12,503 nt of DNA from Muribaculaceae bacterium (GTDB lineage: Bacteria; Bacteroidota; Bacteroidia; Bacteroidales; Muribaculaceae). Every line of letters begins with the position of its first letter. Position 1 is the stretch's first letter. The DNA lies in NCBI GenBank assembly GCA_024400895.1, contig JAKSMA010000045.1, positions 1 to 12,503 of the forward strand, given 5' to 3'. Below the pieces are notes generated by a model. It was not told the origin of the DNA and did not search any database. It saw nothing but the letters and a program-made list of their open reading frames with translations. The position numbers and the translations under genes are program-made. Below are positions 6,701-12,472 of the stretch, one piece after another.

Positions 6701-7916
6701 CACTAACGAAAACTACACCTTCACTCCAGAAAACGCATTCGACGCCGACCAGACTAACCGCTTCGATGACGAACCTGTAGTTCTCACTGGTAATGCTGAC
6801 AACGGCTTGACCATCACCGACTACTACAGCGAATTTATTGAAGCAAATATGCCAGAAGCTGTTCGCTACAGCTTGCGTGATGCCGACGAAGTGGAAGTGG
6901 GTATTGCAGTAGTTCCTCTGTATCGCTCAGTGGCAAGCGCACGCGTGATGATGGATCCCGACAACAACGTGCAAGGCTACACCGCCGACGACATCGTGAA
7001 CGACAACGCTCACGCTGCAAATTACCAAAACAATGTGCGTGTGGATGTGGCTCATGCCGACATCGATGGTCTGAGTGGCATCAAGGTATACCGCGACCAC
7101 GTTGTAGTGGGCGAAGCTGATGCAGCAGCCGAATATGTCGACGTTAAGCGCAAGGAAGTGCGCTTAAGCAACATCTTTGAATCCGAACTCGCCGTTACAT
7201 CGGCATATGGTGAAAACACCTATGGCTCACCAAAGGCTACCGTGCATGCAGCACTCGTATCGGTGGTGGCACACGAAAAGAAGATGAGCACATACACCTT
7301 CACTACTGCCGACGGCAAGACTGGCCACTATTTCAGTGTTTTGGCTGATGTAAAGCTCAACCAGCCTGAAAATGGCGAATTCGAACTCGTAGGTGTTCGT
7401 GCATGGCGCGATTGCAATAGTTCTGCCGAACCTATCGAACAATTAGCAGGACGCTCTAACGACTACAACTATGCTACAATTCTCGACACCGACAACTTTA
7501 CTGCAATTGAAGGCAACGAGGTGAAGAATATCGGTAGTGAAGTTATTTCATACAAGGATGCGGCTGGCACAAACTTCGAGTTTGGAAGTGGTGTATTTGG
7601 TTCATCAGCCAATCTGCCTACAGTGTCGCTGAGAGTTCGCGCTTACTATCGTCGCGCCGCTCAAAGCTCTGCAGCTCCAATGATGAAGGCTCCAGCTGCT
7701 GCTGGAAACTATTATGTGGCTGAAGCATTCGCAGAAGTTACATTCACCGCCGACGTGCCAACTGGCGTTCTTGATGTGGCTGGTGCTAAGGAAGTGAAGA
7801 GCGTTCGCTACTTCAACATTATGGGTGTGGAAAGTGCTGAACCAGTAGATGGCGTGAACATCGTGGTTACCACTTACACCGACGGCACTTCAAGCAGTGC
7901 TAAAATGCTCCGTTAA
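3738..7916 (+). CDS. Large secreted modular surface protein, probable type IX secretion cargo
   Basis: The 1392-residue product starts at ATG 3738 with a signal peptide (MKKLFTLLIMAILATATSFA, cleavage about residue 20); a TTG at 3690 would bury this signal. Modules, in order: N-terminal beta-rich domain (22-160); bacterial Ig-like domain (164-248, with YNEGDTFNPAGLTVTGTY); OB-fold-like domain (253-430); InlB/Flg_new-type repeat (433-508, GAEVTLTATPAEGYKFDAW); a module beginning FVLVTNADQL (513-670); a second Ig-like domain (676-757, FNVGDTFNHNGMTVTASY); a related module beginning YTLVTSQDDI (762-935); an unrecognised C-terminal region (937-1340); and a tail (1343-1392, VRYFNIMGVES...GVNIVVTTYTDGT...KMLR) resembling a type A sorting domain. 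No catalytic motif is recognisable, so adhesion or glycan binding is only a guess. The Asn/Thr-rich N-terminal half is visibly richer in AT than the C-terminal third. Confidence 0.85.
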   Translation: MKKLFTLLIMAILATATSFAATKTGSWDLTTASDDWEATGNATYFSQPYGYKAANGTLTNSAISDFSTSGITQIKVGFKCLQNGGTTSKITIYLVNSEGTPLGDGVVVTPVNATAATKTEYQHATFTSGLTGATGFMMKVTTFGKNILVNGAEYEVTYSGGQEKTLTSLAVSGTPTKTTYNEGDTFNPAGLTVTGTYSDANPETITSGITWTFNPATLSAGQTSVGVTAKVGNVTSPSYTVNGLTVNGLTALTTMDEIFAAATTAGTTATDTKVTFNNWVVTGVKNSNAYVTDGTKGFIIYQANHGFEVGDVLSGTAYCKVQLYNGSSELTNLTSTTTGLTVTRGGTVTPQTIDIASLSGVNTGAVLKFSNVTYNGTAFSDGTNTITPYNTFMTLPTLASGVKYNVTGVFVQYNDKKEIAPRTSEDIEEVQAVKYNVTIADGIAHGTVSADVAEAPEGAEVTLTATPAEGYKFDAWDVKDASSNTIEVANNKFTMPAANVTVSATFVEKPATSTFVLVTNADQLAEGKKIVFVGKKGENFYSMGTKSDGNNRPGVLIEVENNEAYPSEDIQVFTLEATTKDGDAAWMFNDGNDKYIYAASSGSNYLKTANATTAGDNGKATIDVNPDGAAAVTFQGTNTRNSLKFNNSGSTALFSCYSTGQAPVYIYMSEEAPATKTLDHITLSGSYQTEFNVGDTFNHNGMTVTASYAEEGVADADVTKQATFSTPDMSQAGTQTVTVSYTEGEVTKTATYTITIKKKSARAYTLVTSQDDIVDGGEYIILSEDGNYAAAVGTNNRIETEARGENTYKIVDNTVIVSSYSVTRPYFLVATDNTDNTDKGWYLNDGEYNASITNNNNTPTHIDFVADKQDVFTVSIADDNTAQITAPLVDKNRQIAYHYWIKQNTTDVVERAFRYYASSNVGTANYQAIKLYKRVNTVVIEDGYRSRYNESTERNLYKNTLTYDVPKANDELKLYRGETLLGTFNVDATNENYTFTPENAFDADQTNRFDDEPVVLTGNADNGLTITDYYSEFIEANMPEAVRYSLRDADEVEVGIAVVPLYRSVASARVMMDPDNNVQGYTADDIVNDNAHAANYQNNVRVDVAHADIDGLSGIKVYRDHVVVGEADAAAEYVDVKRKEVRLSNIFESELAVTSAYGENTYGSPKATVHAALVSVVAHEKKMSTYTFTTADGKTGHYFSVLADVKLNQPENGEFELVGVRAWRDCNSSAEPIEQLAGRSNDYNYATILDTDNFTAIEGNEVKNIGSEVISYKDAAGTNFEFGSGVFGSSANLPTVSLRVRAYYRRAAQSSAAPMMKAPAAAGNYYVAEAFAEVTFTADVPTGVLDVAGAKEVKSVRYFNIMGVESAEPVDGVNIVVTTYTDGTSSSAKMLR

Positions 7917-7934
7917 TTCAGCTCACAAGGCTTA

Positions 7935-8097
7935 GAAGCTGTTTGGATTTTATTCAATAAATTTCTTATGCCATATAAACGGTGCTTTTTTCACAGTCCT
8001 TCGGTTACTATGGATTCCCATTGCGCCCTCGGTACTGCAAAAAAAATCCCACGTTTCTCTGGCCAATAAATATTACCAACAAAATCCAAACAGCTTC
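7935..8097. mobile_element. 163-bp MITE-like palindromic element with perfect 17-bp terminal inverted repeats
   Basis: GAAGCTGTTTGGATTTT at 7935-7951 is exactly the reverse complement of 8081-8097. Inward, the arms keep matching imperfectly: GCCA-(3 nt)-AAACG on the left against the complement of the segment near 8052-8064, then T-rich CTTTTTTCACAG against the complement of CTGCAAAAAAAA at 8036-8047. The centre closes with ATGG-ATTC-CCAT (8010-8021). No transposase lies in the window and no target duplication is obvious. It starts 18 nt after the surface protein stop codon, so it could also be a long 3' stem-loop of that transcript. Confidence 0.65.
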
Positions 8098-8112
8098 AAT
8101 TAACATAATCAG

Positions 8113-8153
8113 GCTCTCGGCTCGGGCACCAGCCCGCAGCCGAGAGCTTTTTT
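8113..8153 (+). terminator. Strong intrinsic terminator
   Basis: GCTCTCGGCT (8113-8122) pairs perfectly with AGCCGAGAGC (8138-8147). CGGGC (8123-8127) pairs inside with GCCCG (8132-8136) around an ACCA loop, leaving one bulged C at 8137. Six T follow (8148-8153). It ends transcription of the surface protein gene, about 200 nt past its stop codon and after the palindromic element. Confidence 0.9.
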
Positions 8154-8418
8154 ATGTCCGCACGTAATCTTCTGCCCGTAAAAGCCACCCATGCAAGCCG
8201 AGATTGTGAGCATCGGAGAGAGTCGGCCGTGCCCCCTCCCTCCTCCTTCATCTCTAATCTCCTTTTTGGCATTGTCATAGCTTTGCGAATTCCTTATCTT
8301 CGTACCAGAGTTCTTTGGCGTATTGGCATATCACTATCGTCTTAACTTCTCAGCGACGCAGGAGCGATAACTTCTTCACTCCTTAACTTCTTAACTTAAC
8401 TTCTTAACTCCCATTCAA
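8154..8418. other. Non-coding spacer with 8-bp CTTAACTT units
   Basis: No credible gene. A pyrimidine-rich run lies at about 8229-8267. Direct repeats of CTTAACTT occur at 8382-8389 and 8390-8397, followed by AACTT and CTTAACTC (8403-8410), with a related copy near 8341-8348. Confidence 0.5.
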
Positions 8419-8449
8419 GTGTTTTACCCGAAACACGAAAACTGTTTTC
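8419..8449. repeat. Two adjacent small inverted repeats
   Basis: GTGTTT-TACCCG-AAACAC (8419-8436) is followed directly by GAAAAC-T-GTTTTC (8437-8449). The GAAACAC half is the complement of the GTGTTTC core of the 9-bp tandem units downstream at 8507-8551. Confidence 0.5.
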
Positions 8450-8459
8450 ATTTCCGATA

Positions 8460-8489
8460 TGGACCAAAAATGAGGCGGTTTTTGGTCCA
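8460..8489. promoter_or_regulatory. Perfect 11-bp inverted repeat, possible operator or RNA hairpin
   Basis: TGGACCAAAAA (8460-8470) and TTTTTGGTCCA (8479-8489) flank the 8-nt loop TGAGGCGG. Neither strand has a T-tract after the stem, so it is not a standard terminator. It lies about 100 bp upstream of the nucleotidase promoter, which leaves a binding site or structured element as options. Confidence 0.45.
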
Positions 8490-8506
8490 AAAGCGAAATA
8501 AAAAAG

Positions 8507-8551
8507 GGTGTTTCAGGTGTTTCAGGTGTTTCAAGTGTTCTGGATGTTTCG
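8507..8551. repeat. Five 9-bp tandem units (GGTGTTTCA) upstream of the nucleotidase promoter
   Basis: Three exact GGTGTTTCA units (8507-8533) are followed by the decayed units AGTGTTCTG and GATGTTTCG (8534-8551). The array ends 35 bp before the -7 element at 8587, so it occupies the position of an upstream control region. Confidence 0.75.
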
Positions 8552-8586
8552 CAAGGTCTTAGGGTGGTTTATTGGGGGAAAATTTG

Positions 8587-8594
8587 TAACTTTG
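8587..8594 (+). promoter_or_regulatory. Promoter -7 element for the nucleotidase-DUF4923 unit
   Basis: TAACTTTG at 8587-8594 matches TAnnTTTG. The -33 region is weak; GGTTTATTG (8566-8574) is the nearest candidate. Initiation near 8601 gives a leader of about 16 nt before ATG 8617. Confidence 0.6.
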
Positions 8595-8616
8595 TGATGA
8601 CAGAATAAATATCACT

Positions 8617-10347
8617 ATGATGAAGAAAATATTTTTTGCAATGGCGGCAGCTTCTATCTCTTTGGCGGCAATAAGCGCTCCGGTGAAAGGTGCGAAGGTG
8701 AAATTGGAATTTGTTGAAACGACTGATGTGCATGGTAGTTTTTTTCCAATCGACTTTATTGGTGGAGGTGCTCTTGAGGGGTCGATGGCGAGAGTGAGCC
8801 ATTATGTGAATTCGCTTCGCGAAGCGAATCCCGATGGGGTGGTGCTGCTTGATAATGGCGACATTCTGCAGGGCAGACCTGTGAGCTACTATTATAATTA
8901 TGTGGCTTGCAATGAGGAAAATGTGGCGGCGAGTGTGGTCGACTATATGAAATATGATGCACAGACGTATGGCAACCATGATGTGGAGCCCGGTCATGCT
9001 GTGTACGACAAGTGGACCGATGATGTGGACTGCCCTTCGCTGGGGGCGAATATTCTGGATGCCCAGTCGGGGTTGCCTTATGCGTTGCCTTACACTATTG
9101 TGTATCGCAGCGGTGTGAAGGTGGCTGTGCTTGGACTCATCACTCCGGCCATTCCCAACTGGCTGGCGGAGAAGATTTGGAGCGGGCTGCGTTTTCAGCC
9201 TATGGTGGAGAGCGCGCGCTACTGGGTGGATTTCCTGAAGCGCAATGAGCATCCAGATGTGATTGTGGGGCTTTTCCACAGTGGCTACGACGGCGGTATC
9301 AATAATGATACTTATATTGAAAATGCCACGTCGCTGGTGGCTCGTGAGGTGCCTGGATTTGATGTGATTTTCTGTGGTCATGACCACCGTGTGCACAATT
9401 CGATGGATAAGGTGAAAGATGGCAGCGAGGTGCTGGTGCTCAATGCGTCGAACAACGCTATGAATGTGGCACTGGCTACCGTGGCCCTGGAATACGATGG
9501 CAATGGCTGGAAGGTGGCAAGCAGGAAGGGTGATATCGTGAGCGTGAAGAATAGTCCGATCGACGAAGATTTCATGGCTCATTTCGCTCCTCAAATTGAG
9601 GCGGTGAAGCAATGGGTGAATCGCCCAATTGGCACGCTGAACAAGACCATTAAATCGCGCGACTGCTTTTTCGGCAATAGCGCTTTTGGCGATATGATTC
9701 TCGACCTCACGCTTCGCGCTCAAGATGCCGACATCGCTCTCGGCGCTCCTCTGCATGCCGATGCCACGCTTGAGAAGGGAGTGATTACGGTGGGCAATAT
9801 GTTTGACTTGTATCGCTTTGAAAACGACCTGTATGTGCTGCGTCTCACAGGCGCAGAGGTGCGCAAGCATCTTGAGATGAGTTATGGCCTTTGGGTAAGC
9901 ACCATGAAGAGTGCCTCCGACCACATTATGCGAATGGTGGACACTGGTAAGGGGATGTGGTTTGAAAAGCCGACCTACAACTTCGATTCGGCTATGGGCA
10001 TTGACTACGAGGTGGATGTGACCAAGCCGGAGGGCGAGCGTGTGAAGATTTTGCGCATGAGTAATGGCGAACCTTTTGATGAAAATAAAGTGTATCGCGT
10101 GGCGATGAACAGTTATCGTGCCAACGGTGGTGGAGAATTGCTCACTCGTGGCGCAGGCATTCCGAAAGAAGAATTGGAAAGCCGCATTGTGTATCGCAGC
10201 GAAACAAATATGCGCACTGCGCTGATGAAGGTGATTGAGAGCGCTGGAACCATAGAACCTAAACCTGGTCGCAACTGGAAGTTTGTGCCCGAAAAATGGG
10301 CAAAACCTGCTCTTGAACGCGACCGCAAAATATTATTCAAAAAATGA
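8617..10347 (+). CDS. Secreted 5'-nucleotidase / 2',3'-cyclic-nucleotide phosphodiesterase (UshA/CpdB family)
   Basis: The family hydrolyses nucleoside phosphates or cyclic nucleotides outside the cytoplasm, with two metal ions. The 576-residue product begins with a signal peptide (about 1-21, AISA|PVK), placing it in the periplasm or beyond. The metallophosphatase domain (about 27-290) has all expected motifs: TTDVHG (D37, H39), LLDNGD (D82), YGNHD (N120, H121), GLFHSG (H221) and CGHDHR (H255, H257). The 5'-nucleotidase C-terminal domain follows (about 335-545), with RFENDLYVLRLTGAEVRKHL, YNFDSAMGIDYEVD (454-467) and YRANGGG (500-506), which carry the usual nucleotide-stacking region. The FENDLYVLRLTG and GIDYEVD stretches favour the CpdB side. 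ATG 8617 was chosen; ATG 8620 follows at once. Its TGA overlaps the next start. Nucleotide scavenging for phosphate or nucleosides is the likely role. Confidence 0.92.
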   Translation: MMKKIFFAMAAASISLAAISAPVKGAKVKLEFVETTDVHGSFFPIDFIGGGALEGSMARVSHYVNSLREANPDGVVLLDNGDILQGRPVSYYYNYVACNEENVAASVVDYMKYDAQTYGNHDVEPGHAVYDKWTDDVDCPSLGANILDAQSGLPYALPYTIVYRSGVKVAVLGLITPAIPNWLAEKIWSGLRFQPMVESARYWVDFLKRNEHPDVIVGLFHSGYDGGINNDTYIENATSLVAREVPGFDVIFCGHDHRVHNSMDKVKDGSEVLVLNASNNAMNVALATVALEYDGNGWKVASRKGDIVSVKNSPIDEDFMAHFAPQIEAVKQWVNRPIGTLNKTIKSRDCFFGNSAFGDMILDLTLRAQDADIALGAPLHADATLEKGVITVGNMFDLYRFENDLYVLRLTGAEVRKHLEMSYGLWVSTMKSASDHIMRMVDTGKGMWFEKPTYNFDSAMGIDYEVDVTKPEGERVKILRMSNGEPFDENKVYRVAMNSYRANGGGELLTRGAGIPKEELESRIVYRSETNMRTALMKVIESAGTIEPKPGRNWKFVPEKWAKPALERDRKILFKK

Positions 10348-10895
10348 TGAAACGAATTTTTCTGACCATAGCACTGGTTTTTGCTGCAGTATTTGGCGCT
10401 GTGGCGCAGGAGATTTATGAAGATGTGAACCCCAACATTGCAGTGGCTGGCACATTCTATTTCGATGGCCCAGTGGTACAGGCTAAAGGCACCAGCTTTT
10501 GGTCGAAAATCTGTAAGCCATTTGCTACGAGCAAGGTGAAGCGTAAAATTAATAATGCGTTTAAGGATGCGGGTCTTGACGGTCCACGCTTGTCGCTTGA
10601 GTTGAAGCAGGATGGCTCGTTCGCTGTTCGTGCCAACGGGCTTCGCCTATTTTCGGGGTCGTATGCCTACAATTTGGCAGACAACAAGTTGACGCTGAAG
10701 TTTCTGGGTATACCAGCGGTTTCTGGTGTGGTTAAAAAGAATGGCAAGCGCATAGAGTGGGCACAGAAAGTGGATGCCTTTTTGTGGCTTGTGAATCAAG
10801 CGCATTTTGTTTTCAACAACGATGTGCTTGATGCTATCGCGAATTTCTCAAGAAAATACACCGATGTTTCAATTGGTGTGGCGATGAAGAGATGA
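10344..10895 (+). CDS. DUF4923-like secreted protein, co-translated with the nucleotidase
   Basis: The start overlaps the preceding stop as ATGA (10344-10347), a sign of coupled translation; ATG 10347 is an equivalent alternative. The 183-residue product has a type I signal peptide (cleavage about 22, AVA|QE) and no lipobox. The mature part runs from GTFYFDGPVV (36-45) through LELKQDGSFAVR (85-96) and GSYAYN (105-110) to VSIGVAMKR (175-183). The same layout recurs in the lipoprotein encoded at 11043-11687 on the other strand, so I regard both as members of the Bacteroidales DUF4923-type family, whose function is unknown. The beta-rich pattern suggests a lipocalin-like or barrel-like periplasmic fold, which is inference. 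No catalytic residues stand out. It may work with the nucleotidase or simply share its promoter. Confidence 0.82.
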   Translation: MMKRIFLTIALVFAAVFGAVAQEIYEDVNPNIAVAGTFYFDGPVVQAKGTSFWSKICKPFATSKVKRKINNAFKDAGLDGPRLSLELKQDGSFAVRANGLRLFSGSYAYNLADNKLTLKFLGIPAVSGVVKKNGKRIEWAQKVDAFLWLVNQAHFVFNNDVLDAIANFSRKYTDVSIGVAMKR

Positions 10896-10904
10896 TGAAA
10901 GATG

Positions 10905-10960
10905 TTGGATATTAGAAGTTAGAAATTAGATTTTAGGCATTGGAAATTAGATATTGGAGA
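10905..10960. repeat. Eight 7-bp degenerate tandem units (TTrGAwA)
   Basis: TTGGATA, TTAGAAG, TTAGAAA, TTAGATT, TTAGGCA, TTGGAAA, TTAGATA and TTGGAGA follow without gaps, directly downstream of the DUF4923-like gene and before the shared terminator. Confidence 0.75.
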
Positions 10961-10979
10961 TAACTTTTGAATATAAAGA

Positions 10980-11011
10980 AAATCCCTCAATCATAGGCGA
11001 TTGAGGGATTT
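10980..11011. terminator. Bidirectional terminator between convergent DUF4923-like genes
   Basis: AAATCCCTCAATC (10980-10992) pairs perfectly with GATTGAGGGATTT (10999-11011) around the loop ATAGGC. On the minus strand the stem is followed by TTCTTTATAT, and on the plus strand by GTTG after the TTT of the stem. It therefore best serves the minus-strand lipoprotein gene (stop at 11043) and can also end the plus-strand unit. Confidence 0.85.
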
Positions 11012-11042
11012 GTTGCACCGAAAAATGATTATGCGTTTGAGA

Positions 11043-11687
11043 TTATTTTCTCATTGCGAAACCTACGCGCACACCGTCGAACGACTTGGAGATGTCGCCG
11101 ATGGTGGAGAGTGTGCTATTGCCGCTGAATGCACTTACGGTTTGGAGCAAAGAAAGAATCTTCTTAGATTCGAATGTGAAGTTCATGCCACTTGTTGAGC
11201 GGGTGATGAAAGCGTTGAGTGTTATGAGAGTGGCTTTCATTGTGATTTGGCCGTTTGACGGGTCGAAAGTGTAGGTTCCAGCCAAAGGGATACCGGCAAT
11301 CTTTCCTGAGAATTTTCCTTCTTTAGTGAATGTGAGTTGGGTGTTTGCGCTTGAAATTTTCAAAGAGTTGTACACCGATTGGAGTTTCGTGTTCACGGTC
11401 TTTGCTGCTACAGCGCCACCAGCCTTAGCCAGCACATTTTCGCTGGTGAATGCACATGCTGGTTCCACATAGCTCCAGCTGCCCACGATGTCTTGTTGAG
11501 AGAATTTCACGCTGCCCACCACGAGGTCGAGCAGTCCGCCAAGCGCGTTTCCACCGAGGTTGCCTAAAACATTTCCACTGCCAGTATTGGTGGTTGTGGT
11601 GCCTGTTTGATTACCAAAATTGCCCATAGAGCCACAGCTTTGCAGCATTAAGAGTGCTGCCGCTGCCATCATCATCATTTTCTTCAT
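11043..11687 (-). CDS. DUF4923-like lipoprotein
   Basis: The 214-residue product starts at ATG 11685-11687 with a lipoprotein signal (MKKMMMMAAAALLMLQSC, lipid-attached Cys18). The next residues, GSMGNFG, lack the acidic export signal of surface-exposed Bacteroidetes lipoproteins, so a periplasm-facing location is more likely. A Gly/Asn/Thr linker (19-55) leads to the domain: GSWSYVEPACAF (69-80), LTFTKEGKFSGK (118-129), IPLAGTYTFD (133-142) and VRVGFAMRK (206-214). These correspond in order to segments of the protein at 10344-10895, and both end in V-x-[IV]-G-[VF]-A-M-[KR]. This marks distant paralogues facing each other. I assign the DUF4923-type family from memory of its layout. The function is unknown, and a lipid- or ligand-binding beta fold is only a guess. 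Confidence 0.85.
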   Translation of the reverse strand: MKKMMMMAAAALLMLQSCGSMGNFGNQTGTTTTNTGSGNVLGNLGGNALGGLLDLVVGSVKFSQQDIVGSWSYVEPACAFTSENVLAKAGGAVAAKTVNTKLQSVYNSLKISSANTQLTFTKEGKFSGKIAGIPLAGTYTFDPSNGQITMKATLITLNAFITRSTSGMNFTFESKKILSLLQTVSAFSGNSTLSTIGDISKSFDGVRVGFAMRK

Positions 11688-11742
11688 AGTTTATATAAAA
11701 TTTTTTATAGAATTCTTCGAGATGAAAAGATTTGTCAGTACA

Positions 11743-11750
11743 CAAAAATA
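11743..11750 (-). promoter_or_regulatory. Promoter -7 element for the DUF4923-like lipoprotein gene
   Basis: Read on the minus strand, 11750-11743 is TATTTTTG, which fits TAnnTTTG. A -33 box at standard spacing is not clear. Initiation near 11736 would give a leader of about 48 nt. Confidence 0.45.
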
Positions 11751-11842
11751 CTGCCTTTTTTTCAAACAGCCGACCATATTAGCCAATTTTTCAACGAAAT
11801 GGGTGAAAAAACAGAAGAATACATAATTTAGCGACAAATAAA

Positions 11843-11873
11843 TTTCAAAATTCAACATAATTCACTAAATTTG
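11843..11873 (+). promoter_or_regulatory. Promoter for the terminal small lipoprotein gene
   Basis: TAAATTTG at 11866-11873 fits TAnnTTTG, with TTTC at 11843-11846 as a near-match -33 box 19 nt upstream. Initiation near 11880 leaves a leader of about 105 nt, in which I see no clear riboswitch or strong hairpin. Confidence 0.55.
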
Positions 11874-11984
11874 AGGAGAAGATTCAACCTTTGTCTACTG
11901 TGAAATGAATGGCGCCAAAGAGGGTTGGATTACTGATAGTGACCATTTTTAACCGTATATCAACCTCTTAATTTTTTTAGCAAA

Positions 11985-12419
11985 ATGAAGAAAGTATTAT
12001 CATTGAGTTTTGTTGCATTGATGGCATTGGCTCTTGCCACATCATGCTCTAAGAAGGAAGAAGCAAGTTCGGCAGCCACATTGTCGGAAGCTGTATCTGA
12101 AGTTGTAGATGATGCTGCTGAATCCAGCGCTGTGGAAGAAGTATTAAAAGAAGGTGAGAATCAGGCTGAAAGCGAAGCCGAAGCTGTGGTAAACGAAGCG
12201 GCAAGCGAAGTGCAAGAAGCCGAAGGCGCAGCAGGCACGAAGTATGACGCGGCAAAGGCAAAGGCCAAAGAACTTTACGAGCAAGGCAAGGAAAAAGGCA
12301 AGGAAATGCTCGAAAAGGGTAAGGAAAAAGGTAAAGAAGTTTACGACAAGGGCAAAGAAAAAGGAAAGGAAGCCCTTGAAAAAGGAAAGGAAAAGCTTAG
12401 AGATTTTCTGAATAAATAA
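11985..12419 (+). CDS. Small lipoprotein with five 11-residue Lys/Glu repeats
   Basis: The 144-residue product has a lipoprotein signal (MKKVLSLSFVALMALALATSC, Cys21). The following SKKEE is rich in Lys and Glu as in export signals of surface lipoproteins, so an outer-face location is possible. Residues 30-83 are acidic and alanine-rich (SEAVSEVVDDAAESS..., ESEAEAVVNEAASEVQEAEG). Residues 87-141 form five hendecads: YDAAKAKAKEL, YEQGKEKGKEM, LEKGKEKGKEV, YDKGKEKGKEA and LEKGKEKLRDF. Each begins with an aromatic or Leu residue and carries a hydrophobic residue at the end. Eleven-residue periodicity is typical of LEA group 3 and apolipoprotein-like amphipathic helices. I do not recognise a named family. 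It has its own promoter and a downstream terminator, so it is probably monocistronic. An envelope-stress or desiccation role would be inference by analogy. Confidence 0.85.
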   Translation: MKKVLSLSFVALMALALATSCSKKEEASSAATLSEAVSEVVDDAAESSAVEEVLKEGENQAESEAEAVVNEAASEVQEAEGAAGTKYDAAKAKAKELYEQGKEKGKEMLEKGKEKGKEVYDKGKEKGKEALEKGKEKLRDFLNK

Positions 12420-12472
12420 TAGCAAAACTGATGGCGCAGATGCTGTGCCAGGGCTTATGAAATATAGATGTT

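Noticed and set aside
8569..9924. A 451-codon open frame on the minus strand, antisense to the nucleotidase gene
   Set aside because: Its product is histidine/isoleucine-rich with no recognisable domain, and it mirrors a well-supported enzyme with all catalytic motifs. Codon bias of the plus-strand gene keeps the opposite frame open.
12144..12425. A 93-codon phenylalanine-rich minus-strand open frame
   Set aside because: It is the complement of the Lys/Glu repeats (AAG/GAA codons read as CTT/TTC), an artefact of low-complexity sequence.
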